Shown here: positions 15,301-22,887 of the stretch, piece by piece
Layout of the letters: every line of letters starts with the position of its first letter
Position numbering within the stretch: the stretch's first letter is position 1
DNA from: Asanoa siamensis
Lineage (GTDB): Bacteria; Actinomycetota; Actinomycetes; Mycobacteriales; Micromonosporaceae
DNA length: 41,222 nt
Direction: 5' to 3'
Assembly: GCF_016862555.1 (NCBI RefSeq)
Contig: NZ_BONE01000070.1
Location: 1 to 41,222 of the forward strand
Notes under the pieces: model-generated
Told to the model about the DNA's origin: nothing
What the model saw: only the letters and a program-made list of their open reading frames with translations
The model's database searches: none
Position numbers and translations under genes: made by a program

Positions 15301-17385
15301 ATGTCGATTACTGCTCCGATGGCTTCGACGACAAGGTGGATCGTGACGTCTTCCAATGCGAGCGGGGATGCCGGTGACATCGTTCCTGTTCGGCCCTGGC
15401 ACCAGCGACTGCTTGCGATCCCGACGCTTCCTGGCCCTGTCGAACAGTGGCTGCCGGATCTCGCGCTTACGTTGCAGGCGGTGTCGGCACGTGCGCATCG
15501 GGCGAACTCGACGATGTGGCGGGGCCAGCCTGCACAGGGCAAAGGCGACGTGCTGCTTCACCGCCTTGGCCCACTGGGCTTGGTGCGAAAGACGGAAGCG
15601 GGTGTCCTTCAACTTACGGATGCCGCTGATGTGTGGCTCCGTACTCGCAACGACGGCTATCTGATCAGTTTGCTCCACAGCAGGATCCGATTCGTCGGCG
15701 AGGCGCTTGCCGCGATCGCTGCGGGAGCGCGAACGCAGGAGAATTTGTTGGAAGTAGCTGCCAACAAATATGGCCTCGAATGGAGTTCTCTCGACCAGGT
15801 GCGGCGTCGTACTGGCTGGCTCCGTGCTGCACAGTTCGTCGCGAGATGGAGCTTCACCGAGGTCGCCGTCACTCCCGAGGGGTACGCGCTCCTCGATGCC
15901 CTCGAGCTCGCTGAACCTGCATCTATTTCGGCGGCCATTCCGGATCCGGCGGCGAAAGCAGCGCCGTCGAAGCCCAGCGCCCTCGTTGGCGAGTTGATCG
16001 GGCGGCTCGACGCCAAGCGTCTCGCGAGCCGTAAACGCAACATCGGGTTTGTGCCATCAAGGTCAGACACCGAATCGATCTTCGCTAGTCTCCACCAGCT
16101 TGCTACGCTGTGCAGCCCTCCGATTGCGCGACAGCGCTTCATCGATCTGTACAGGCAAGACTTCGGGCTCGCTGCTTCGTCCGCCGCGTCAACGCTCACC
16201 GCGCTCAAGGCCGCTGGGCTTATACGACAAGTAGGTTTCGAAACCTTCGAAGTAACTCCGTGGGCCCACGAATGGTTGGAGTCTTCTGAGCCACAGGATC
16301 TAGTCAGAATTCTGCACGCTCATGTCGTGCTGGTAGGAGAGCTGCTGCACTTAGCCGCCACGCCAGTCGAAGGATCTGCCTTCGTGTCCATGGCGAACAC
16401 ATCGTTCGGCCGTCGCGCGCCCAGCCGAGCAGAGATCAGCACCCGCTTACGTCTGCTCACCGCGGCAGGCCTGATGGCGAAGGTTACGTATACCAGTTAC
16501 GTGACGACAGCCCTAGGCCGCGGATTCTTGGATTCGATTCCCGTCGAACAGATCGATACCACACCCCGTGAAGAAGTCATCGCAGTTGCTGCGGCTGAAC
16601 CATCTGACGACCCACTCGAAATCTTGGTGGCGGAGCTCACAGATGCAGCGACGGACACTGCTGCATACACGCGATTTGAGCAAGCTGTGTGTGAGGCAAT
16701 GGCGACGCTTGGCTTCCAAGCGACGCATCTGGGTCCGTCTGGCGATACCGACGTTCTGGTGTCCGCGTGGATGGCACCGGGCATGATCAGACGCTTCGTT
16801 GTCGACGCCAAGACCGGAAAGTCTGGCCAAGTTCTCGAAAGCGCAGTCGACTTCGATTCGCTGGAGGAGCATCGATTGCGCCACGAAGCCGACGGCATCG
16901 CTGTGGTAGGTCCGTCATTTCCAGAGGGCCGTTTTCAAGCGCGGGCCAGAAAACGGCGAGTACGCTTGATCGACATTGCTGCCCTTACGGAGTATCTGCG
17001 GCTGAACGCACGCACCCCGCTGGCGTCCAGCGCGCTCAGCAAGCTTTTCGATGTGGAGACGACAGAGCCGCATGCCCTGTGGGAGTCGTCGCTACGTCGC
17101 CAGACGGTGCTGCTCGGCGTAATGCGGACGCTTTGGATCGAGGCGAACAACGAGCGGGAGGTTGCGCACAGCGGGGGTGCTCTCGACAGCACAGCGTTGC
17201 GCTACCTGCTACGTGAGGATCTATATCCGGATCCGGACGAAATCAAAGACGCATTGGAGTTTTTGAGATCGCCGATGATGCGCTCGATTGAAATGGTGGG
17301 CGGCAAGTTCATCCCGTTGGAATCACCAGCCGTGACGTCGGCGAAGCTGACGGCACTGGGACGCGTGACAGATTTGCGGTCGTGA
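15301..17385 (+). CDS. Multi-winged-helix PD-(D/E)xK nuclease, putative restriction/defence protein
   Basis: A 694-residue protein of no family I can name. Residues ~85-200 and ~298-412 are an internal duplication at a constant offset of 213: both copies carry a winged-helix-like half (LGPLGLVRK / LKAAGLIRQ), a helix with L-H-x6-V-G-E (H126...E134; H339...E347) and a second winged half ending in LLD/FLD. A PD-(D/E)xK core follows: E460 and E465, GDTDVLV (D484) and VVDAKT (D502, K504). A third winged-helix-like region may close the protein (~620-690). Several recognition wings plus one nuclease domain recalls the layout of FokI-type enzymes. No methyltransferase is adjacent, so a stand-alone, modification-dependent or otherwise restrained nuclease is my inference. 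Three sampled 60-base rows give 62, 57 and 47% GC against 87% in a sampled row of the desaturase gene, and it contains TTA codons (16351, 16447) and ATA (16222): signs of transfer. Confidence 0.8.
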   Translation: MSITAPMASTTRWIVTSSNASGDAGDIVPVRPWHQRLLAIPTLPGPVEQWLPDLALTLQAVSARAHRANSTMWRGQPAQGKGDVLLHRLGPLGLVRKTEAGVLQLTDAADVWLRTRNDGYLISLLHSRIRFVGEALAAIAAGARTQENLLEVAANKYGLEWSSLDQVRRRTGWLRAAQFVARWSFTEVAVTPEGYALLDALELAEPASISAAIPDPAAKAAPSKPSALVGELIGRLDAKRLASRKRNIGFVPSRSDTESIFASLHQLATLCSPPIARQRFIDLYRQDFGLAASSAASTLTALKAAGLIRQVGFETFEVTPWAHEWLESSEPQDLVRILHAHVVLVGELLHLAATPVEGSAFVSMANTSFGRRAPSRAEISTRLRLLTAAGLMAKVTYTSYVTTALGRGFLDSIPVEQIDTTPREEVIAVAAAEPSDDPLEILVAELTDAATDTAAYTRFEQAVCEAMATLGFQATHLGPSGDTDVLVSAWMAPGMIRRFVVDAKTGKSGQVLESAVDFDSLEEHRLRHEADGIAVVGPSFPEGRFQARARKRRVRLIDIAALTEYLRLNARTPLASSALSKLFDVETTEPHALWESSLRRQTVLLGVMRTLWIEANNEREVAHSGGALDSTALRYLLREDLYPDPDEIKDALEFLRSPMMRSIEMVGGKFIPLESPAVTSAKLTALGRVTDLRS

Positions 17386-17398
17386 GCGCTGTGGTAGG

Positions 17399-18847
17399 TC
17401 AGGCCCGGCCGATCTCGCCCGCCACGATCCGGGCCGAGAGCGCCACCATCGGCAGGCCGCCACCAGGGTGGGTCGAGCCGCCGACCAGGTACAGACCGCG
17501 CACCGGGCCGCGGTTCGGTGGGCGCAGCAGGCCGCCCGCGGTGCCGTAGATCGCACCACCGGGTGCCCCCGCCGAACGCTCCAGCGACGCCGGCGTCAGC
17601 ACCTCCCGGAACAGCACCCGATCACGGACGTCGACGCCGCGTGACGCGAGCACCGCCAGGATCCGGTCCGCGTACGCGGATGCCAGACCGCGCCTGTCCC
17701 AGTCGACCGCACCCACCCCGACGCCGTGCCGGGGCGCGTTGACCAGCACGAACCAGGCCTCGTGCCCGGCCGGCCGGATCAGCGGGTCGTCGGCGACCGT
17801 CACGAACACCGCCGGGTCCGCGGCCGGCCGGCCCGCGAACACCGCGTCGAACTCCGCGTCGTAGTCCGGCGGGAAGAACACCGTGTGGTGCGCCAGCCCA
17901 GGTGTACGCCCGGCGACGCCCAGCAACAGCACGAAACCCGCGAGGCTCCGGTCGGCGAGCCGGCCCAGCCGGCCCGGCGTCGGCAGCAGGTCCCGGTACA
18001 GCGTCACCGCGTCCACGTTGGACACCACCACGTCGGCCCGGACCACCGACGAGCCGACCCGTACGCCGGTCACCCGCCCACCCGCCGTCTCGACGGCGTC
18101 CACGGAAGCGCCCGTCCGGACCGTCACGCCCAGCGCCGCACACCGCGCGAGCAGCGCGTCGGCCAGCGTCCCCAGCCCACCCGGCAGGTACCAGCCCCCG
18201 AACGACAGCTCCGCGTACGGCACAGCCGCCAGTGCCGCCGGTGCGTGGCGGGGGTCGGCGCCCGTGTACGTCGCGTACCGGTCCAGCAGCATCCGCAGCC
18301 GCGGATCGCGCAGCCGCCGCCGGCCCAGGCCCCGCAGCGTCTGGCCCGGCGCCACCGCGGCCAGGTCGCCGAACCGCCACGCCAGGTTGGCCAGCGCCGC
18401 CGGCGAGTCGACCGGCCGGCGCAGGATGTCGCGCCACGACGCGTCCCACACCCGGCCCGCCCGCCGCCACAACCGCCGCCAGTCGGCCGCCGCCGCGGGT
18501 CCCAGCGCCGCGCCGATCCGGTCGGCGAACTCGGCCGGGTCCGCGCACGAGTCGAGCACCGTGCCGTCCGGGAACACGTGCCGGACCACGGGCGACAGCG
18601 GTACGAGAGCCGGCGGCTCCCCGCCGATGTCGGCGAACAACTCGTCGAACACCTGCGGCAGCGTCAGCAGGCTCGGCCCGGTGTCGAACCGGTAGGTGCC
18701 CTCGGGCCGGACCACCTCCCGCCGGCCGAGCTTGCCGCCCACCACCGCGGACCGCTCGAACACCGTGACCCGGTGGCCCTGGGCCGCCAGCCGCGCCGCG
18801 CAGGCCAGCCCGCCCACCCCGGCGCCGATCACCACAACCTCAGCCAC
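17399..18847 (-). CDS. Carotenoid desaturase, CrtI/CrtD family
   Basis: A 482-residue FAD enzyme. The N-terminal dinucleotide fold VVVIGAGVGGLACAARLAAQG is followed by VFERSAVVGGKLGRR and FDTGPSLLTLP; near the C-terminus GLYLVGGSTHPGGGLPMVAL is the CrtI-family signature. Such enzymes desaturate phytoene (CrtI) or 1-hydroxycarotenoids at C-3,4 (CrtD). Its place after CruF and a glycosyltransferase argues for the CrtD-like role. The GTG at 18847 (VAEVVVIGAG) overlaps the glycosyltransferase stop by 8 bp; an upstream GTG in the same frame would put odd residues ahead of the fold. It is the last gene of its operon and converges on the foreign nuclease gene 13 bp away. Confidence 0.85.
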   Translation of the reverse strand: MAEVVVIGAGVGGLACAARLAAQGHRVTVFERSAVVGGKLGRREVVRPEGTYRFDTGPSLLTLPQVFDELFADIGGEPPALVPLSPVVRHVFPDGTVLDSCADPAEFADRIGAALGPAAAADWRRLWRRAGRVWDASWRDILRRPVDSPAALANLAWRFGDLAAVAPGQTLRGLGRRRLRDPRLRMLLDRYATYTGADPRHAPAALAAVPYAELSFGGWYLPGGLGTLADALLARCAALGVTVRTGASVDAVETAGGRVTGVRVGSSVVRADVVVSNVDAVTLYRDLLPTPGRLGRLADRSLAGFVLLLGVAGRTPGLAHHTVFFPPDYDAEFDAVFAGRPAADPAVFVTVADDPLIRPAGHEAWFVLVNAPRHGVGVGAVDWDRRGLASAYADRILAVLASRGVDVRDRVLFREVLTPASLERSAGAPGGAIYGTAGGLLRPPNRGPVRGLYLVGGSTHPGGGLPMVALSARIVAGEIGRA

Positions 18848-19994
18848 GGGCACCACCACCCGACGGCACCACCGGCCGGCCACGCCAGGTCAGCGCGCCG
18901 CCGCGGCGCAGCCGGTAGGACCGCCGGACCAGCCAGGCGAACGCCAGCACCGACACCGGCTGCGCCAGTGCGTCCGGCCACCACCGCCCGCCCGTCGCCG
19001 CCGCGCCGGCCACCCGGCCCAGCACGCCGCACGCGTACCCGACGCCACCGGCGACCAGCACCGAGACCGACCCGGCCAGCAGCCCCGCGAGGACCAGCAG
19101 CACCGGCAGGACGTACACCAGGAGCAGCAACCCGACCACGGCCGCCGCGCCCGACGGTGCGCCGAACGACGCCCACAACGACTTGGAGTAGCCGGCGACC
19201 AGCGACGACCACGACTCGTACATCCGGCACGTCGCGACGCCCGACCCGTCCGCCAGCGCGATGCGGCCACCCGCGCGCTTCACCGCGCGGGCCAGCGCGA
19301 TGTCCTCCAGGACCGACGACCGCACCGCCGCATGCCCGCCGGCGGCCCGATAGGCGTCACGGTCAGCCACCAGGAACTGCCCACCGGCCGCGGCCAGCGA
19401 CGGCCGCGCCGACCGCTCGACCGCCCGCAACGGCAGGAACGTCAGCCACGACCACTGCAGCAACGGCTGCACGATCCGCTCACCCCACGAGCCGGCCACG
19501 ATCCGGGGGTACGGGCTGAGCAGGCCGACCCCGGCCGAGCGCAGCAGGGCCGCCGCGCCCGCGACCGCCGTCGGGGCCAGCACCACGTCGGCGTCGACGA
19601 ACACCAGGACGGTGGCGGCCGGGTCGGCGGCGTCGGCGAGTTGCTGGCAGGCGTGCGGCTTGCCGAGCCAGCCCGGCGGCAGCGGGGCGCCGGTCAGGAG
19701 CCGGACCCGGCTGTCCTCACCGGCCACCGCACGCACGACCGACGCGGTCCCGTCGGTGGAGCCGTCGTCGAGGACCAGGATCGACAGATCGGGTACGCCG
19801 CGCTGGTCCAGCAGCGACCGCAGGCACGGCGTGACCCGGTCGGCCTCGTCGCGCACCGGGAGCAGCACCGCGACCGGACCCGGGAAGTCGGTCGCCGACG
19901 GGCGGCGCAGCAGCCGCGCGTTGACCACGGCGTGCAGCGCCAGCGCGCCGGCCAGCGCCGCCGGCAGCCAGGCGAGCCCGCTCAGCGCGCTCAT
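18840..19994 (-). CDS. GT2 glycosyltransferase, probable carotenoid glycosyltransferase (CruC-like)
   Basis: A 384-residue membrane-associated family 2 glycosyltransferase. A first hydrophobic helix precedes the GT-A domain: VAVLLPVRDEADRV, LSILVLDDGSTDGT (nucleotide Asp pair), the metal motif VLVFVDADVVL, SVLEDIALARAVK as the catalytic ED, and the QxxRW-like region replaced by MYESWSSLVAGYSKS. Two or three C-terminal helices follow. Family members with this topology attach sugar to hydroxylated carotenoid ends. It overlaps cruF by ATGA and the desaturase by 8 bp, so it belongs to the carotenoid pathway. The sugar donor is unknown. Confidence 0.82.
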   Translation of the reverse strand: MSALSGLAWLPAALAGALALHAVVNARLLRRPSATDFPGPVAVLLPVRDEADRVTPCLRSLLDQRGVPDLSILVLDDGSTDGTASVVRAVAGEDSRVRLLTGAPLPPGWLGKPHACQQLADAADPAATVLVFVDADVVLAPTAVAGAAALLRSAGVGLLSPYPRIVAGSWGERIVQPLLQWSWLTFLPLRAVERSARPSLAAAGGQFLVADRDAYRAAGGHAAVRSSVLEDIALARAVKRAGGRIALADGSGVATCRMYESWSSLVAGYSKSLWASFGAPSGAAAVVGLLLLVYVLPVLLVLAGLLAGSVSVLVAGGVGYACGVLGRVAGAAATGGRWWPDALAQPVSVLAFAWLVRRSYRLRRGGALTWRGRPVVPSGGGARG

Positions 19995-20752
19995 GCCCGT
20001 ACCCACGGCATGGTCTTGACGTGCACCAGCGACGCGGCCAGCGGCAGCGCGACCAGGCCCATCGCCAGGGCACCCCAGGCCGCCGACGCGGGCAGCCCGA
20101 GGAACGCCGCGTGCGCCAGGATGCTGGAGAAATAGGTCCACAGATACAGCGCGTACATGGGCGCGTCGGGCCCTTTCGACGTCCCCCGCCGGGTGCTGAG
20201 CAGCGCCATCATCAGCAGCGCCACGACCAGCCAGCCCGCGTAGTTGCCGAGCGGAACCGACGACACCCCGGGCAGGCTCGGCGACGGGTCCGACCACGTC
20301 CAGTAACCCTCGGCGACCATCTGCGGATCGAGGAAGACGTCCCAGGCGGCCAGACCCACGCCGGCGACCACGATGCGGGCCGCCCGCCGGTGCACCAGCC
20401 GCACCGCGGCGAGCCAGGCGGGCCAGGCCATCCAGGTCCAGGCGAGCGGGATCACCCACGGCACGCCGGCGATCTTGGGACCGAGCGCGCCCGAGTACGT
20501 GTAGTCGCCGAACGGCCAGCCCGTCGCGACGCCCAGCCCCTCGACGAGCAGGCCGCCGCCGGTGGTGACGAGCACGAGGGCGCCGGCGGTACGCACGCCC
20601 CGGGTGAGTGCCGCGTGCCCGACCGAGAGCAGGAAGCCGAGGACGACCGTGGTGACGGTGACCGCCGCCCGCGCGCCGCCGCCGGTCAGGGGATAGCAGA
20701 TCTGGGCGAGGATCAGCAGACCCAGCCCGTACCAGACAAGCCTGTTGGTCAT
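19991..20752 (-). CDS. cruF: Carotenoid 1,2-hydratase, CruF (DUF422) family
   Basis: A 253-residue membrane protein with about seven helices. CruF proteins add water across the C-1,2 double bond of a psi end group, giving a tertiary 1-hydroxyl. Recognisable conserved patches are EGLGVATGWPFGDYTYSG, LGPKIAGVPWVIPLAWTWMA and AAWDVFLDPQMVAEGYWTW. ATG at 20752 overlaps the upstream GNAT stop (ATGA) and its own stop overlaps the glycosyltransferase start. Product hydroxyls are the natural acceptor for the downstream glycosyltransferase. Confidence 0.87.
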   Translation of the reverse strand: MTNRLVWYGLGLLILAQICYPLTGGGARAAVTVTTVVLGFLLSVGHAALTRGVRTAGALVLVTTGGGLLVEGLGVATGWPFGDYTYSGALGPKIAGVPWVIPLAWTWMAWPAWLAAVRLVHRRAARIVVAGVGLAAWDVFLDPQMVAEGYWTWSDPSPSLPGVSSVPLGNYAGWLVVALLMMALLSTRRGTSKGPDAPMYALYLWTYFSSILAHAAFLGLPASAAWGALAMGLVALPLAASLVHVKTMPWVRA

Positions 20753-21303
20753 TCCCCGGACGGCGCGCGCAGCGGCAGGTCGTGGCCGAGCACGGCGAAG
20801 GCGCGCTCGTCGCCCGGGAAGCGGAAGTCGCGCAGCACGTCGACGAACCCGAAGCTGCGGTAGAGGCGCCAGGCCCGGGACCGTTTCTCGTCGGCCTCCG
20901 GTGTGGACAGCAGGGTGGTCACGCCGGGCGCCATGGCGAGCAGCGTACGCAGTTGCCGGGCGCCCACGCCATGGCCCTGCGCCGCCGGGCGCACGTGCAG
21001 CTCGACGACCTCGAAGCAGTCCGTCAGCCAGCGCTTGCGCTGCTCCTCGGAGAGCGCGGCGCGGACCTGGTCGTGCCACCACTGCCCCGAGCCGGAGACG
21101 TAGCCGTAGCCGAAACCCGCGAGGTGGCCGTCGGTGGTGAGCGTCGCGACCGCGCGGAAGCCGGACCGGCGGACGTGGGTGGCGATGATCCCGCGCCGGG
21201 CCTCCATCAGCTCCGGCCGGTAGCCCATCGCCTCGCCGTAGACGGCCACCACGTCGTCGAGCCGACGCGCCAGGTCGTCGGGCTTCCACGGCACCAGCCT
21301 CAT
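20749..21303 (-). CDS. GNAT family N-acetyltransferase in the carotenoid operon
   Basis: A 184-residue GNAT fold. VELHVRPAAQGHGVGARQL is the acetyl-CoA motif A (Q/R-x-x-G-x-G/A), preceded by strand residues GFGYGYVSGSGQWW and followed by SRAWRLYRSFGFVDV. Start ATG 21303 overlaps the oxygenase stop (ATGA), and its stop overlaps the cruF start. The acyl acceptor cannot be deduced. Its translational coupling suggests a role linked to the carotenoid end product or merely shared regulation. Confidence 0.85.
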   Translation of the reverse strand: MRLVPWKPDDLARRLDDVVAVYGEAMGYRPELMEARRGIIATHVRRSGFRAVATLTTDGHLAGFGYGYVSGSGQWWHDQVRAALSEEQRKRWLTDCFEVVELHVRPAAQGHGVGARQLRTLLAMAPGVTTLLSTPEADEKRSRAWRLYRSFGFVDVLRDFRFPGDERAFAVLGHDLPLRAPSGE

Positions 21304-22034
21304 GCCGGATCGCTCCTTGTCGTCTGTGCCCAGCCGAGCACACCGCGGTCACCCATGATGCCGGACACCGCGAACCGGGCGAAAAGCTCCTCGGCGTACC
21401 AGCCGACCTGCTCCGTGCGCACGATAGCGGCACGATGCTCCGGCTGACGGTACGCGAAGGCGACCAGATCCGCCGTGCTTCGCCACACGGTCACCGTGCC
21501 CTGCCAACCGATCGGCGCCTCGCCGACGCCGAACCGGGCCAGCAGGCCGGGCGCGTCGGTCAGGGTCGCGGCGACCGGGGGGATCGCGCGCCAGAAGGTG
21601 GCCGCGCGGGTCGGCTTGAGACGGGCTCGGGTCAGGGCCAGGACCATGCCGTTCGTACGCGTATCGCTGGGTTCGAACGGTTGGTGGCCGCTCCAGGTGC
21701 CGCGGCTGGTGAGTGGGGTGAGGTCGATCCGGGCGTGGGCCTCGCTTCTTCTCGTCCAGGCCGTGATGACCTTCGGCTCCGTGGCTCTCGGCTCCTTGGC
21801 TCTCGGCTCCGTGGGTGTCGGATCGTGGACAAGGAGGGCCGCCCAGCGGGTCGGGTCGACGTCGCCCGGGCCGAAGCCGGTGCCGGTGCCCGTGCCGAGC
21901 AGCTTGGCGAAGCGGACGCCGGGGTGGCGGCGGAGGCGGGCGCGGTCGGTCGCCATCCGGACGAGCACCTCGGGCAGGGCGCGCCGGGGCATCCGCCAGA
22001 CGTGCAGGGTGACGACGGGGTCCATCCCGCTCAT
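21300..22034 (-). CDS. CrtA-like carotenoid oxygenase (spheroidene monooxygenase family)
   Basis: A 244-residue protein resembling CrtA oxygenases that oxidise C-2 of hydroxylated acyclic carotenoids. Supporting patches are TLHVWRMPRRALPEVL, GVRFAKLLGTGTGTGF, WSGHQPFEP, TRARLKPTRAATFWRAIPPV and the end WYAEELFARFAVSG. Haem ligands cannot be assigned confidently. An Arg/Glu/Pro low-complexity loop (PTEPRAKEPRATEPK) is inserted near residue 75. ATG 22034 follows GAGGA at 7 nt; an in-frame ATG 9 bp later is possible. It is the first of five overlapping genes and would supply C-2' oxygenation to the CruF product. Confidence 0.75.
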   Translation of the reverse strand: MSGMDPVVTLHVWRMPRRALPEVLVRMATDRARLRRHPGVRFAKLLGTGTGTGFGPGDVDPTRWAALLVHDPTPTEPRAKEPRATEPKVITAWTRRSEAHARIDLTPLTSRGTWSGHQPFEPSDTRTNGMVLALTRARLKPTRAATFWRAIPPVAATLTDAPGLLARFGVGEAPIGWQGTVTVWRSTADLVAFAYRQPEHRAAIVRTEQVGWYAEELFARFAVSGIMGDRGVLGWAQTTRSDPA

Positions 22035-22080
22035 TGTCGTCCTCGTTGTCGTCGTCCCTCCTCGTCGTCTCGTCGTCCCG
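22035..22080 (-). promoter_or_regulatory. Purine-rich GACGA-repeat leader before the crtA-like gene
   Basis: The 5' untranslated stretch reads on the minus strand as repeated GACGA/GAGGA units with almost no thymine, ending in GAGGACGACA before the ATG. It contains several overlapping Shine-Dalgarno-like sequences, so it may be a ribosome standby or enhancer region, or a simple-sequence tract prone to length change. Confidence 0.4.
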
Positions 22081-22086
22081 TCTTGG

Positions 22087-22578
22087 TCAGGCGACGTCGG
22101 TGACGGTGCCGGAGGTGAGGCGTTCGAGCTCGGCCGGGGTGACGGGGAAGACGGCGTGCGCGATGCCGCCGGCGGCCCAGACCTCGGGGAACTGGAAAAG
22201 GGCGGTGTCGACCAGGGTACGCATGGCGGGGCGGCCGGGGTGGACCGGCGCGACGCCGCCGATGACCTGGCCGGTGTGCTCCCTGACGAACTCGGGCTTG
22301 GCGCGTCGTACGCGTTCGATGCCGTGCTCCTTGGCCACCCGGTCGGTGTCGACCCGGTAAGCGCCGCTGGTCAGCACGAGCAGCGGGGCGCCGTCGGCGT
22401 CGAAGACGAGGGAGTTGGCGATCTGGCCGACCTCGACGCCGAGCTGTGCCGCGGCCGCGGCGGCGGTGGGTGCGGCGTCGGTCAGGATGCGGACCTGGCT
22501 GGGGCGGCCGGCCGCGTCCCGGGCACCGGCGGCGTCAAGTAGCGCCTGAACAGCGGCGACGTTGGGGTGCTCCTGCAT
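22087..22578 (-). CDS. YbaK/EbsC-type aminoacyl-tRNA deacylase
   Basis: A 163-residue single-domain protein of the YbaK/ProX fold, which hydrolyses mischarged Cys- or Ala-tRNA(Pro). Landmarks are the N-terminal HPNVAAVQALLDAAG, the substrate-binding Lys position changed to SLVFDADGAPLLVL (usual K-S-L/I-v-f), TGQVIGGVAPV (the conserved G-x-x-P loop) and the final AGG...FPVTPAEL. The catalytic-type Lys of classical YbaK appears to be Asn (GQIANSLVF), which occurs in some actinobacterial paralogues. It precedes the carotenoid operon by 52 bp on the same strand and may share its transcript. Confidence 0.87.
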   Translation of the reverse strand: MQEHPNVAAVQALLDAAGARDAAGRPSQVRILTDAAPTAAAAAAQLGVEVGQIANSLVFDADGAPLLVLTSGAYRVDTDRVAKEHGIERVRRAKPEFVREHTGQVIGGVAPVHPGRPAMRTLVDTALFQFPEVWAAGGIAHAVFPVTPAELERLTSGTVTDVA

Positions 22579-22649
22579 CGGGACACGATCTCATGCTGGT
22601 ACGACGCTCGGGGACATCAGTCGACATCAGCGCGCGCCACGTTGCGTTT

Positions 22650-22672
22650 TTGTCGGACCCAAGGTGTACTCT
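22650..22672 (+). promoter_or_regulatory. RecA-NDp/PafBC-like damage promoter
   Basis: TTGTCGGAC, eight bases, then TACTCT. This fits the mycobacterial RecA-NDp pattern tTGTCRgtg-N8-TAnnnT, known to be activated by the WYL regulator PafBC independently of LexA. Match: seven bases of the first element plus exact spacing and a TAnnnT -10. Function is inferred. Confidence 0.6.
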
Positions 22673-22682
22673 TCTTCTTAGT

Positions 22683-22698
22683 TAGAACGCGTGTTCGA
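22683..22698. promoter_or_regulatory. LexA (SOS) box
   Basis: TAGAACGCGTGTTCGA has the exact actinobacterial LexA core GAAC-N4-GTTC (22685-22696). It begins 11 bp after the -10 box above, where repressor would block transcription of the HEPN-imuA'-imuB-dnaE2 cassette until RecA triggers LexA cleavage. Confidence 0.88.
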
Positions 22699-22759
22699 TT
22701 GGCTCGCACACTCGTTCTGACGCTCCGGGAGGCGCGATTCGCGGCGCGGCTTCCGGGCA

Positions 22760-22780
22760 GTGCGGCTTCGCGGGCCGCAC
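22760..22780 (+). other. Leader hairpin 1
   Basis: GTGCGGC and GCCGCAC pair exactly around a 7-nt loop (TTCGCGG) in the transcribed leader. Confidence 0.45.
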
Positions 22781-22843
22781 ATCAGGCAGGACCGTCGTCC
22801 GCCGCCCTCGACCCCCGGGCGGTGGGCGACGGACCAGCCGACC

Positions 22844-22887
22844 TGCCGGTCGGGTGTGGTGTGGGGAAGCGTCACGCCCGACCGGCA
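22844..22887 (+). other. Leader hairpin 2, 11-bp exact stem
   Basis: TGCCGGTCGGG (22844-22854) pairs perfectly with CCCGACCGGCA (22877-22887) across a 22-nt G-rich loop. It lies 75 nt ahead of the first gene of the SOS cassette. Possible roles are RNA stability, attenuation, or a binding site for a protein dimer on DNA. Confidence 0.5.

Noticed and set aside
15301-17385. Classical type II restriction-modification system
   Set aside because: No methyltransferase motif is found in the protein or in adjacent genes; the nearest methyltransferase (31.4 kb) has no DNA-methylase signature and is distant.
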